Origin: an uncultured bacterium
GTDB taxonomy: Bacteria; Cyanobacteriota; Vampirovibrionia; Gastranaerophilales; Gastranaerophilaceae
NCBI GenBank assembly: GCA_902797985.1
Contig: CADBUZ010000004.1
Coordinates: forward strand, 782-52,843
DNA length: 52,062 bases
Direction: 5' to 3'
Shown piece after piece: positions 9,539-17,323 of the stretch. The notes under the pieces were generated by a model, which saw only the letters and a list, made by a program, of their open reading frames with translations, did not search any database and was not told the DNA's origin. Positions within the stretch are counted from its first letter, which is position 1; every line of letters starts with the position of its first letter. The position numbers and the translations under genes were made by a program.

Positions 9539-9547
9539 GTTGTTTTT
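9512..9547 (+). terminator. Probable terminator overlapping the xer stop
   Basis: CCTCATTCA (9512-9520) pairs with TGAATGAGG (9525-9533) around a 4-nt loop, giving a perfect 9-bp stem within the last codons of xer. A T5 run follows at 9543-9547. The 9-nt gap between stem and T-run makes it weaker than the other terminators in the window. Confidence 0.4.
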
Positions 9548-9646
9548 AATTTGTAACTAATTGTTAACATACATCATATTAATTTGTCAATTTTCCAATA
9601 AATATATACTTTATATATACAAAGGATATTAGGAAAAGGACATATC

Positions 9647-10246
9647 ATGGTTTGCTACGATAAAAGCATAACACCGGCTATTGAAGCACAAAAAAATTAT
9701 ATCAATAATCTTCTTGAAAAAAAAGAAGAATTAACCGATAGCTGCACAAAAGCTGAAAATAATATGACTCTTCAATTTGGAAATTTTCGTACAGCACAAA
9801 ATATATTTGGTGCATGCAGTGACGATAAGGCTACACTTGAAGCAAACCTTAAAAAAACTGAAGAAGCTAAAGCTCAACAAATCAAAGAACTTGAAGAAGA
9901 AATGGAAGCAAAAATCTTACAAGCCAAAAGAGATGGCAAAGGCGATACAGAGATTGACGCAATAAGAGCAGAATATGCTACAAAAATTTATAATGTTGAA
10001 AATAGTTATGCAGATAAAATAGCAAACTTAAAATATAACATAACAATAGCAAATACAATGGCTCTTACAAAATACAAAACACTTGCGCAAGCTGACTTAA
10101 ACTATAGAAATTCAAGATTTGAGAACATTTTTGCTACAGGGAACTTCTTAAACAATCAAAGTAGTCTGTTCACAGCATACTTAGATTTAGGGAAAATGCA
10201 AAACAATCAATTTATTAATGAATACAAATTAAATTTAAACGGTTAA
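9647..10246 (+). CDS. Coiled-coil protein of unknown function
   Basis: This 199-residue protein is not recognised. It has no signal peptide or membrane span. Residues about 10-50 and 65-130 are strongly heptad-like and charged (runs of K, E, A and Q), predicting a long coiled coil. The C-terminal 50 residues are Asn/Phe-rich. The GGAAAAGGA ribosome binding site is strong and the upstream 108 bp are AT-rich, so it is probably its own transcription unit. It converges on the MFS gene with only 6 bp between them. A structural or filament-associated role is possible but unsupported. Confidence 0.7.
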   Translation: MVCYDKSITPAIEAQKNYINNLLEKKEELTDSCTKAENNMTLQFGNFRTAQNIFGACSDDKATLEANLKKTEEAKAQQIKELEEEMEAKILQAKRDGKGDTEIDAIRAEYATKIYNVENSYADKIANLKYNITIANTMALTKYKTLAQADLNYRNSRFENIFATGNFLNNQSSLFTAYLDLGKMQNNQFINEYKLNLNG

Positions 10247-10252
10247 TATGAC

Positions 10253-11842
10253 TTACTCATCCTTAACCAAACCTTCAGCTTCAAGAGAGCGAACGGACTT
10301 CATCAATAACAACAACGGTATTGTTATAAATGCCGCTGCTGCAAAAATTCTAAAAGTATCCATATATGCCCAAAGTGTAGATTGTAGCTGTAATTGTTTA
10401 TATAAAAGTCCTTGTGCCGCCTGATTAGCTGTTGCCGGATCAACAAAATTTGGCAAAAGACTATGTGCATAAGCACTGACTCTATCAACAAATGCTTGAT
10501 TAGTATCCCTTAGATAACCCACCATCATCATTTGATGTTTTTGAGAGAATCTTGATATAAATGTCGTTACTAAAGATGTACCAACTGCGCCACCAATATT
10601 CTTAAGCATGTTTTGAACACCTGCTGCATTGGTTAATTGTGAGTTTTTCAATGTAATCATTGATAAATTGATAATAGGTACCATTGCAAAAGTAAGACCA
10701 ACACCAAATAAATAATTTGGCAAAGCAATATCCACCAGCGCAATTTGAAGATTTAACTGTCCAAACAATAAACCACCACACCCAATTGCAAATAATCCAA
10801 ACATTACCATAGCACGTTCACTAACTTTGTTTGCTAAGATTGCAGTAATAATAATACCTGTCAAACAACCTGCACCTCTAGGCATCATAGATAGTCCGCT
10901 TAAGAATGATGTATATCCCATCAACCTTTGAAGCATTGAAGGAAGAATTGCAGCAGATGCGAGCAATACAGCCATCAACACAATCTGAATAACTGTTCCG
11001 AAGAAAAAGTTTTTATCACGCATTATACTCAAATCCACAAGAGGATTTTCTTTATTCCTAACTTGCGAAATAAAAAATGCAATACAAGATATAACAGAAA
11101 CCGTTGTCATCCAACATATCCAAGTTGAGCCAAACCAATCTGCATCATTACCTTTATCAAGCACGATTTGAAGAGTCACAATCCAGAAAACGAGGAATGT
11201 AAAACCCCACGTATCTAATTTTATACCATCAACCTTTTTACCAAACGGAGATTCTTCTAACAACATTTGAGAAATAAAAAAACATAGAATCCCAAAAGGG
11301 AGATTAATAAAATATATAAACGGCCATGACCAATTGTCAGTAATCCAACCACCGACAACAGGACCAAGTATAGGTCCCATTACTATACCGAACCCAAATA
11401 GAGCCATTGCCCGACCTCTATCCTCTTTAGGGAAACATTCAAGCATTATAGACTGAGATAATGGTAACAACGCACCACCGCCTATACCCTGCAAGAACCT
11501 TGAAATAATCATTTGACCTAATGATTGGGACAAACCACACATCACAGAAGCAATGGTAAATAGTGCAACACTAAATAAATAATAGTTATTCCTACCAAAT
11601 TTTTTACATAAAAAATCAACAGAAGGAATAATCAAACCGCTTGCAATTAAATAACTGGTCAAAACCCAAGTCGATTCATTATGTGCAACAGAAAAAGTTC
11701 CTGCCATGTATGGCAATGCTACATTTGATATTGTTTCATCCAATACAAACATAAACATCGCTAACATTAACGGTGCTGAGATTAACCAAGGATTTTTACT
11801 CGGTATCCATACTTCTGCTGTAACAACTTTTTCTTCCGGCAT
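10253..11842 (-). CDS. DHA2-family MFS drug exporter (EmrB/QacA type)
   Basis: This 529-residue inner-membrane protein has about 14 predicted transmembrane helices, as in the drug:H+ antiporter-2 family that pumps out lipophilic toxicants. Visible family motifs are LDETISNVALPYMAG in helix 1 (motif D1), the KFGRNN loop (motif A) and FLQGIGGGALLPLSQS (motif B). A motif C-like segment GFGIVMGPILGPVVGGW is also present. AAGGGAAG precedes the ATG. E. coli-type EmrB works with an EmrA membrane-fusion protein and TolC, but no EmrA is in the neighbourhood. It follows the SIS isomerase gene by 61 bp and may share its transcript. The substrate is unknown. Confidence 0.88.
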   Translation of the reverse strand: MPEEKVVTAEVWIPSKNPWLISAPLMLAMFMFVLDETISNVALPYMAGTFSVAHNESTWVLTSYLIASGLIIPSVDFLCKKFGRNNYYLFSVALFTIASVMCGLSQSLGQMIISRFLQGIGGGALLPLSQSIMLECFPKEDRGRAMALFGFGIVMGPILGPVVGGWITDNWSWPFIYFINLPFGILCFFISQMLLEESPFGKKVDGIKLDTWGFTFLVFWIVTLQIVLDKGNDADWFGSTWICWMTTVSVISCIAFFISQVRNKENPLVDLSIMRDKNFFFGTVIQIVLMAVLLASAAILPSMLQRLMGYTSFLSGLSMMPRGAGCLTGIIITAILANKVSERAMVMFGLFAIGCGGLLFGQLNLQIALVDIALPNYLFGVGLTFAMVPIINLSMITLKNSQLTNAAGVQNMLKNIGGAVGTSLVTTFISRFSQKHQMMMVGYLRDTNQAFVDRVSAYAHSLLPNFVDPATANQAAQGLLYKQLQLQSTLWAYMDTFRIFAAAAFITIPLLLLMKSVRSLEAEGLVKDE

Positions 11843-11903
11843 AATAACTTCCCTTTTATTAATTATTATACCTTAAAAACATATAGCAAAATTTTTATCT
11901 GAT

Positions 11904-12986
11904 TTAAGAATCTTGTTTAACTACTTTCTTCAAGCCCTTTGGTTTATCAACATTTCTATGTAAAATAGTTGCTATTTCTAACGCCAACATTTGGCATATA
12001 ACCGCATTTGAGAACATCTGTAGAATTTCATTATCGCAATCTACTGTAATATTAAAATTAGAAATATATTTATTATTATGCTTCCCTATCACATACATAG
12101 ACGGATTATATTCTTTTTTTATTTTATCCAAATTATCAGCCGCATTGAGAGATATTCCATCAACGGATATATATATAACAGATGCTCCTCTATTCAAAAC
12201 TGCAAGATGTCCATGCATAAATTCTCCTATCAGTGCAGCATTTATATTCATATAAGAAGTTTCTTTTATTTTCAAAGCCCCTTCCTTAGCTATTGCATAA
12301 GAAATTCCTTCCGCAAGCAATACAACAACTTTCTGCTTTGCTAAAAGTTTTGCAAGCTGATGTACTTTTCCTCTAATATTTAATGTTTGTCTAACGACAT
12401 CCGGTAGTTTTTTCAAAGATTCTACATAATTAGATGTATCATGTCCGTTATTTTGAGCTATCTTTAAGGCCACTATTAACACACATAACATTTGTGCCGT
12501 AAATGATTTCGTAGCAGCTATACTCATCTCAGTACCGGCTAAACAATTTATATGATACTTTGACTCATTCCAAATAGTAGAACCTTCTTTATTTGTTACA
12601 CACATTGTATCCAGCCAATATTTTTCGCCATCTTTTTCAAATCCATGATTAACACGTCTAAGAGCATTTACAGTATCAGAAGTTTCTCCTGACTGAGTTA
12701 TAAAAACATACAAAGTATCTTTATCGTGAGGAACTATCTTTTTAAGCAAAAATTCACTTGAATAGATTGCACGAGCCTCAATCCCTGCTATCTCGCCTAA
12801 CAAATCCCCTGAAAACCTCGCACAATGGTATGATGAACCGCTCGCGACAAAAACTATTTTTTTTACATTTTCAGGAACTTCTATATTATCAACACCCTCA
12901 TTTTCTAAGATACCTGCCAAAATATCCGGCTGTTCATAGATTTCTCGTTCCATTGCAGTTTTTAAACTAATTTTTAATAGACTCAT
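11904..12986 (-). CDS. SIS-domain sugar-phosphate isomerase/deaminase, GlmS C-terminal-like
   Basis: The 360 residues align in order with the isomerase half of glucosamine-6-phosphate synthase. They include SGSSYHCA, TQSGETSDTV, AGTEMSIAATKSFTAQ, ALKIKETSY, a GEFMHGHLAVL segment and a C-terminal VDKPKGLKKVV. The N-terminal glutaminase domain (a Cys-initiated Ntn hydrolase) is absent. Stand-alone proteins of this form act as glucosamine-6-phosphate deaminases (NagB-II) or amino-sugar or fructosamine isomerases (AgaS, FrlB). The start is ATG 12986 with GAGGAA upstream; an in-frame TTG at 12992 is less likely. A predicted promoter with a C7 tract in its spacer lies just upstream. The substrate cannot be decided from sequence. 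Confidence 0.85.
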   Translation of the reverse strand: MSLLKISLKTAMEREIYEQPDILAGILENEGVDNIEVPENVKKIVFVASGSSYHCARFSGDLLGEIAGIEARAIYSSEFLLKKIVPHDKDTLYVFITQSGETSDTVNALRRVNHGFEKDGEKYWLDTMCVTNKEGSTIWNESKYHINCLAGTEMSIAATKSFTAQMLCVLIVALKIAQNNGHDTSNYVESLKKLPDVVRQTLNIRGKVHQLAKLLAKQKVVVLLAEGISYAIAKEGALKIKETSYMNINAALIGEFMHGHLAVLNRGASVIYISVDGISLNAADNLDKIKKEYNPSMYVIGKHNNKYISNFNITVDCDNEILQMFSNAVICQMLALEIATILHRNVDKPKGLKKVVKQDS

Positions 12987-13036
12987 AAACAAAATTCCTC
13001 ATTAGGATAAACGATTAATGCATTTACTTTATTTTA

Positions 13037-13070
13037 ACATTTTTTTATAGAAATTTAAAGGGGGGGACAA
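13037..13070 (-). promoter_or_regulatory. Promoter with a C7 tract in its -35/-10 spacer
   Basis: On the minus strand TTGTCC (13065-13070) and TATAAA (13044-13049) are separated by 15 nt. A run of seven C (plus-strand G7, 13060-13066) spans the edge of the -35 and the spacer. The predicted start site near 13037 leaves about 50 nt before the SIS gene. One or two extra C would bring the spacer to the 16-17 nt optimum. Confidence 0.4.
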
Positions 13071-13075
13071 ATTTA

Positions 13076-13957
13076 TTATTTTGAAGAACGACTCCTTGAG
13101 TTTACATTTTCCTCAAACTGTTTAAAGGTTTCGGTACCAACGAGTTGTTCAAGTTGAGAACGTTTTTCAACGAAATTACTCTTTGCTTTCTTTTGCAAAT
13201 CTAACGCTTCTCTATAATATGCATCTGTAATAATTATAACTTCTTTTGAAGCTTTTTGTGCATTTCTGTAATTATAATACCTGTTTTTTGCTATTTCTGA
13301 ACGCATATTATAAATTTCTCTTGTTGTCATATAATCATAATACATTCCAACTACTTTTTGTTGTAAATTATCAATTTTTCGAACAAGAATAATCATATCA
13401 GCATCATCAACCTTTGTATATTTATAATTCAAGGCTTTTGTATCTTGAGAGAGTATTCCGAGAGTATTTCCCCCAATCAAAGATGTACAATACAACAAAG
13501 GATTACCACTTCCTGCACCTATTAATGTTGACATATTAGCAATTGTTGTCAAAACTTTTCTGACAGTAGAATGATTCGGTTTATCCTCATCCGGATTAGA
13601 TAATTTATAAAGTGCAAATTTTATGGTATCACTTTTGGTTGCAGCACCTTGCCACAACAAGGAAACATCTGCTAATATCTCATCATAGTCTATTTGCAAA
13701 CTTTGAGAAACTTCTTTAGAAATTCTTTTTATACTCAAATCAGCATACGTTAAATTAGCATCTTCTACACTACTTTCGGAAAGAATTGCTTTTGTATCTA
13801 CAACGTTAGGATTTATGTCCAGTTTATTTTCAACATCATCTGTTGTACCCAGTCTGTACATTGGATCTTTAACAGTATTTAAATCATCATAAGATAATGC
13901 CAGTGTTGGCATTGCAAATATTATTGATAATAATAATCCTAATAATATTTTTCTCAT
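13076..13957 (-). CDS. Secreted protein of unknown function, paralogue B of a tandem pair
   Basis: This 293-residue protein has a signal peptide (MRKILLGLLLSIIFAMPTLA). It is a diverged paralogue of the gene immediately upstream. Shared features in the same order are an LLW-x-G block followed by an [I/F]-x-FAL-x-KL segment, then P-x(5-8)-HS, then a Gly/Ser-rich hydrophobic stretch. Both end in a long alpha-helical half with Y-x-Y-x(8)-I and a closing LxxLxG. The last 90 residues are coiled-coil-like; the pattern A-x(2)-L-x(2)-LVG faintly recalls TolC-type helical barrels, but the protein is too short for a TolC protomer. The 4-bp ATGA overlap with the upstream gene implies co-translation. Function is unknown. 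Confidence 0.75.
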   Translation of the reverse strand: MRKILLGLLLSIIFAMPTLALSYDDLNTVKDPMYRLGTTDDVENKLDINPNVVDTKAILSESSVEDANLTYADLSIKRISKEVSQSLQIDYDEILADVSLLWQGAATKSDTIKFALYKLSNPDEDKPNHSTVRKVLTTIANMSTLIGAGSGNPLLYCTSLIGGNTLGILSQDTKALNYKYTKVDDADMIILVRKIDNLQQKVVGMYYDYMTTREIYNMRSEIAKNRYYNYRNAQKASKEVIIITDAYYREALDLQKKAKSNFVEKRSQLEQLVGTETFKQFEENVNSRSRSSK

Positions 13958-14766
13958 TTTATCGAATCCTTAAACAATGCTGCATTAAAATCATAATGAT
14001 ATAACGTTAACCTATCTACTGCACTTTTTCCTGCTAATCTTTGAAGTTCGGCGTGATATTTTTTTGCATTTTGAACCTCCTCAAATTCTTGTACAATCAT
14101 ATTGTCATACAATGTAGAAGAAATTGTTAAATCCAGAACATCGCCATTTTTTTGTGCCTTATCATAATTTTTTGCATACAACAACATACGTTCTCTTGTT
14201 TCTTTTATCATTATTAAGGCATTTTTGTAATTATAATAAGTTGCAATAATTGTATCTTGCAAATCCTCTATTAAACCCGCAAGCTCAATAAGCTCCGTAT
14301 CAGTAAGAGGTATTTCTTTAGGAGTATTTTTCTTGTTCAGCAAAGATTGCGCTAACCTTCCCACAGAATACGACGCTGTTTGAATAGCATAATCTCCGCC
14401 AACCAAACTTGGCACTAATGATGCGCCTGATATAACAGCAGATAATGTTTTCGACATAAGAGAAGAATGTATTCTTCTTTGACTTTCAGGTGTCGCTAAT
14501 TTTTTCAAAGCAAACTCAATAACTTTATTATTTTCTATCGTTCCTTTCCAAAGAGCTTCTATATCAGCTAAATCTTTTTCTTTTTGTAGCTTTATTAACT
14601 CCTCCATCACCTGTTTATCATTTATCAAAAGAGAACCGGATATTTTTGTCTTAGGAGGGGTTGTTTTATAATTATCTTTTTGAACACCTTTTAAAACCAC
14701 TTCAGGGGCTGCTAATACCTGAAGTCCGAATAATAATAAAATAACCAGTATCCCTAATCTTTTCAT
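13954..14766 (-). CDS. Secreted protein of unknown function, paralogue A of a tandem pair
   Basis: I start this protein at ATG 14766 because a typical signal peptide (MKRLGILVILLLFGLQVLA) begins there. The same frame stays open to an ATG at 14823, which would give 289 residues with an odd N-terminal extension. No clear Shine-Dalgarno precedes either. The mature part matches its downstream neighbour: DIEALWKGTIEN, EFALKKLATPE, a Ser/Gly-rich hydrophobic core, a helical YYNYKNA segment, and a terminal LQRLAG. Both genes likely form a two-gene operon that encodes periplasmic or envelope proteins. No known family was recognised. Confidence 0.72.
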   Translation of the reverse strand: MKRLGILVILLLFGLQVLAAPEVVLKGVQKDNYKTTPPKTKISGSLLINDKQVMEELIKLQKEKDLADIEALWKGTIENNKVIEFALKKLATPESQRRIHSSLMSKTLSAVISGASLVPSLVGGDYAIQTASYSVGRLAQSLLNKKNTPKEIPLTDTELIELAGLIEDLQDTIIATYYNYKNALIMIKETRERMLLYAKNYDKAQKNGDVLDLTISSTLYDNMIVQEFEEVQNAKKYHAELQRLAGKSAVDRLTLYHYDFNAALFKDSIK

Positions 14767-14800
14767 ATTAAATTTATAACACATTTGGAAATATAAATCC

Positions 14801-14824
14801 AATGGTCTATTAATATCGACCATT
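14801..14824. promoter_or_regulatory. Operator-like inverted repeat in a divergent region
   Basis: AATGGTC (14801-14807) and GACCATT (14818-14824) form a perfect 7-bp inverted repeat with a 10-nt spacer, so the half-site centres are 17 nt apart. It lies between the secreted pair (-) and the TPR gene (+). It fits a dimeric regulator site, but no regulator gene is nearby. Confidence 0.3.
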
Positions 14825-14876
14825 TGTAGGTTATCTCACCATGCTCGGTCATGTAGAATAAAGAAGGTGGAGAGAG

Positions 14877-15662
14877 ATGAAAAATAAAAATAGCAAGGAC
14901 TATACTTCTGCAGTAGTCCATAATAATGGTAAAATCAATAATATCGTGTCTATGTCGAAAGAGGATTTCTTAAAATATACCTCTAGAGCTGACTATTTAA
15001 GAACTGTTGGACAATATAAAGAATCAGTTTCATGCTATTTGCAATCTATTATGCTTGATAGAAATAACCCCGCTACATATCTTGGACTGGGAAAATCATA
15101 CAAATATTTAAACAGCTATGACAAAGCTATTAAAAACTTGGAAAAATCGGCAGAAATAAATCCCGAAAATTACGAAGTATATTATGAAATGGGAATTTGT
15201 TACCTGCTAAAATCAATGCCCGAAAAGGCTATACAATGTTTTCAAAAATCAATTATGTTGGATAGAACACAGCTTGATGTGCAACTACAATTAGCATTAG
15301 CGCACGAGATTGTAGACGAACCGGAAATGGCTATGAAAATATATGACAAAATAATAGAAGAAAACCCTTCCTATCTAAAAGCTTCAAGCCATAAAGCTGC
15401 ATTGTTAGTTTGTCAAGGAAAGTATATAGAAGCAAGTAAACTGTTTTTTGATATCCTTAAAAAGAACAAAGATTTTCACAGAGCATATTTTGGAATTGGT
15501 GTTTGTTTTGACAATATGAAAAAAATTTCGGAAGCTAAAAGATACTACTCAAAATTCCTAAAATTAAAACCAAACTCATCACACGCTGATTATGTAAAAA
15601 CAAGACTTAACTCATTAAAAGAAAAGAGTTCAGCTCACATAAATCATTTAGAATTAGTTTAA
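14877..15662 (+). CDS. Cytoplasmic TPR-repeat protein
   Basis: This 261-residue protein has a Lys/Asn-rich N-terminus without a signal peptide. Residues about 35-245 form roughly six TPR units, visible as repeated A-x-x-Y-x-x-[L/M]-G-x-[S/C]-Y and x-NP-x-x-Y patterns such as NPENYEVYYEMGICY and KPNSSHADY. An AAGGTGGAG ribosome binding site precedes the ATG. TPR proteins are protein-protein scaffolds; nothing here names the partner. It is 56 bp before the ABC ATPase gene, but that gene appears to have its own promoter. Confidence 0.8.
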   Translation: MKNKNSKDYTSAVVHNNGKINNIVSMSKEDFLKYTSRADYLRTVGQYKESVSCYLQSIMLDRNNPATYLGLGKSYKYLNSYDKAIKNLEKSAEINPENYEVYYEMGICYLLKSMPEKAIQCFQKSIMLDRTQLDVQLQLALAHEIVDEPEMAMKIYDKIIEENPSYLKASSHKAALLVCQGKYIEASKLFFDILKKNKDFHRAYFGIGVCFDNMKKISEAKRYYSKFLKLKPNSSHADYVKTRLNSLKEKSSAHINHLELV

Positions 15663-15706
15663 AATTATATAACCCATTAACCTATACAAAAACACTCAAT
15701 TTAGTG

Positions 15707-15719
15707 TACAATAATTGTG
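15707..15719 (+). promoter_or_regulatory. -10 box directly before a GTG start (likely leaderless)
   Basis: TGTACAAT (extended -10, hexamer 15707-15712) lies 6 nt before the GTG at 15719. No Shine-Dalgarno is present, so transcription may begin at the start codon itself. The -35 match is weak. Confidence 0.35.
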
Positions 15720-16681
15720 TGAAAACATTAGAAATAAACGGATTAAATTTGTCATTTAAACTTGAAACGGGAATTTATCCCACGCTTTTTGACGTTTCAT
15801 TATCTCTAAAAAAGGGAGAAATACACGCACTTGTAGGAGAATCCGGATGCGGTAAAACAATGACGGCAATGAGCATCATAAGATTACTCCCTAAAAATGC
15901 TGTAATTACGAGCGGATCGATTATATATAACAATACAAATTTACTAACCGCATCAGAAAACGAAATAAGAAATTTAAGAGGACGAGAAATATCCCTTATA
16001 CCTCAAGATCCGATGACCTCACTCAATCCTTTATACACAATAGAAAATCAATTGTTAGAAGTTATAAACAAAGATAAAACCTTATCTAAAAAAGATGCAA
16101 AAAGAAAAGCCAAAGATGTACTAGAGATGGTAAAAATCCCTAATGCACAAGATAAATTAGACTCTTATCCACACGAATTATCGGGAGGAATGAAACAAAG
16201 AGTTATAATCGCTATGGCACTTGCTTCTAATTCAAAAATAATAATTGCAGATGAACCGACAACAGCACTTGATGTAACTATACAAGCTCAAATAATGAAA
16301 ATACTTAATGATATAAAAAATGAATTTGGAACATCAATTCTTTTGATATCACACGATTTAGGGCTTGTTGGAGAATACGCAGATGAAATATCTGTTATGT
16401 ATTCAGGACATATTGTCGAAAACTCCTCAAAAACAGAATTTTTCACAAATATAAAACACCCTTATTCAAAAGCATTAATGGAATCACTTCCTGCAAATAA
16501 TACAGGTTCATTATTAAAAACCATTTCCGGTCAACCACCTAATATTCAAGAAAAAATAGAAGGCTGCAGATTTTCTCCAAGATGCGAAATCTATGACAAA
16601 ACAATTTGCAACAACTGTCCGAAATTAATAGATATTGGAAATAATCATAAAGTTGCCTGTTGTAGAACTAATAACAATTAA
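15719..16681 (+). CDS. Opp/Dpp-type peptide ABC transporter ATP-binding protein
   Basis: This 320-residue ATPase resembles OppD/DppD. It has Walker A GESGCGKT, the Q-loop region IPQDPMTSLNPL, the ABC signature LSGGMKQR, Walker B IIIADEPTTALD and the H-loop LISHD. It ends in the oligopeptide-transporter C-terminal extension with a Cys cluster (GCRFSPRC, then CNNCP) typical of this subfamily. It would energise uptake of peptides or nickel through a partner permease. OppB/OppC permeases, a binding protein and the second ATPase OppF are all missing nearby. I chose GTG 15719 because a -10-like TACAAT sits 6 nt upstream; GTG 15704 is the alternative. Confidence 0.88.
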   Translation: MKTLEINGLNLSFKLETGIYPTLFDVSLSLKKGEIHALVGESGCGKTMTAMSIIRLLPKNAVITSGSIIYNNTNLLTASENEIRNLRGREISLIPQDPMTSLNPLYTIENQLLEVINKDKTLSKKDAKRKAKDVLEMVKIPNAQDKLDSYPHELSGGMKQRVIIAMALASNSKIIIADEPTTALDVTIQAQIMKILNDIKNEFGTSILLISHDLGLVGEYADEISVMYSGHIVENSSKTEFFTNIKHPYSKALMESLPANNTGSLLKTISGQPPNIQEKIEGCRFSPRCEIYDKTICNNCPKLIDIGNNHKVACCRTNNN

Positions 16682-16757
16682 TAATCATCCCTAACTTTAT
16701 ATTTTTAATAATTTGTTGTAATATAAATTAGTGTTATAAAAAAGAAGGGAGCATCTT

Positions 16758-17258
16758 ATGGCAAAAGATTGCAGTTTTGATATAGTATCAGAATTTGACA
16801 AACAAGAATTGGTTAACGCAATTGACCAAGTAAAAAGGGATTTACAAACCCGATTTGACCTTAAAAATTCAAATTCATCAGTTGAATTAGAAGGTGACAA
16901 ATCAATTACAATAACAACTGCTGACGAAATGAAACTTAAAAATATTGATGATATTCTTCAATCGAAACTTATAAAAAGAGGATTAAGTATAAAAATTTTA
17001 GATGCTCAACCAATGGAAAATGCATTAGGTGGAAATGTAAGACGAGTTTATAATTTAAGAAAAGGACTTACTCAAGATTTAGCAAAATCAATCGTTTCGG
17101 AAATAAAAGGAACAAAACTTAAAGTCCAAGCCTCTATTCAAGGAGAACAAGTAAGAGTAACAGGTAAAAGCAAAGATGATTTGCAAGAAGTGATTAAATT
17201 TTTAAGAACAAACGAAGATAAATTTGATTACCCGCTTCAATTTACAAACTACAGATAA
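16758..17258 (+). CDS. yajQ: YajQ family nucleotide-binding protein (DUF520)
   Basis: The 166-residue protein is full length for YajQ, a two-ferredoxin-fold cytosolic protein. It matches the family from the start (CSFDIVSEFDKQELVNAIDQ) through the DLQTRFD segment, and ends in the diagnostic DYPLQFTNYR. Some homologues bind cyclic-di-GMP or tRNA/nucleotides and affect virulence; which applies here is not known. GAAGGGAG precedes the ATG. It converges on pepA with a shared terminator between them. Confidence 0.93.
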   Translation: MAKDCSFDIVSEFDKQELVNAIDQVKRDLQTRFDLKNSNSSVELEGDKSITITTADEMKLKNIDDILQSKLIKRGLSIKILDAQPMENALGGNVRRVYNLRKGLTQDLAKSIVSEIKGTKLKVQASIQGEQVRVTGKSKDDLQEVIKFLRTNEDKFDYPLQFTNYR

Positions 17259-17278
17259 AATATTATAAAATAAAAAAC

Positions 17279-17309
17279 GTAGCCACCTATTAAATAAGTG
17301 GCTACATTT
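17279..17309. terminator. Bidirectional terminator between yajQ and pepA
   Basis: GTAGCCAC (17279-17286) pairs with GTGGCTAC (17298-17305), with A-runs before and T-runs after, so it can serve both convergent genes. pepA ends at 17324. Confidence 0.75.
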
Positions 17310-17323
17310 TTATTTATATTAAA

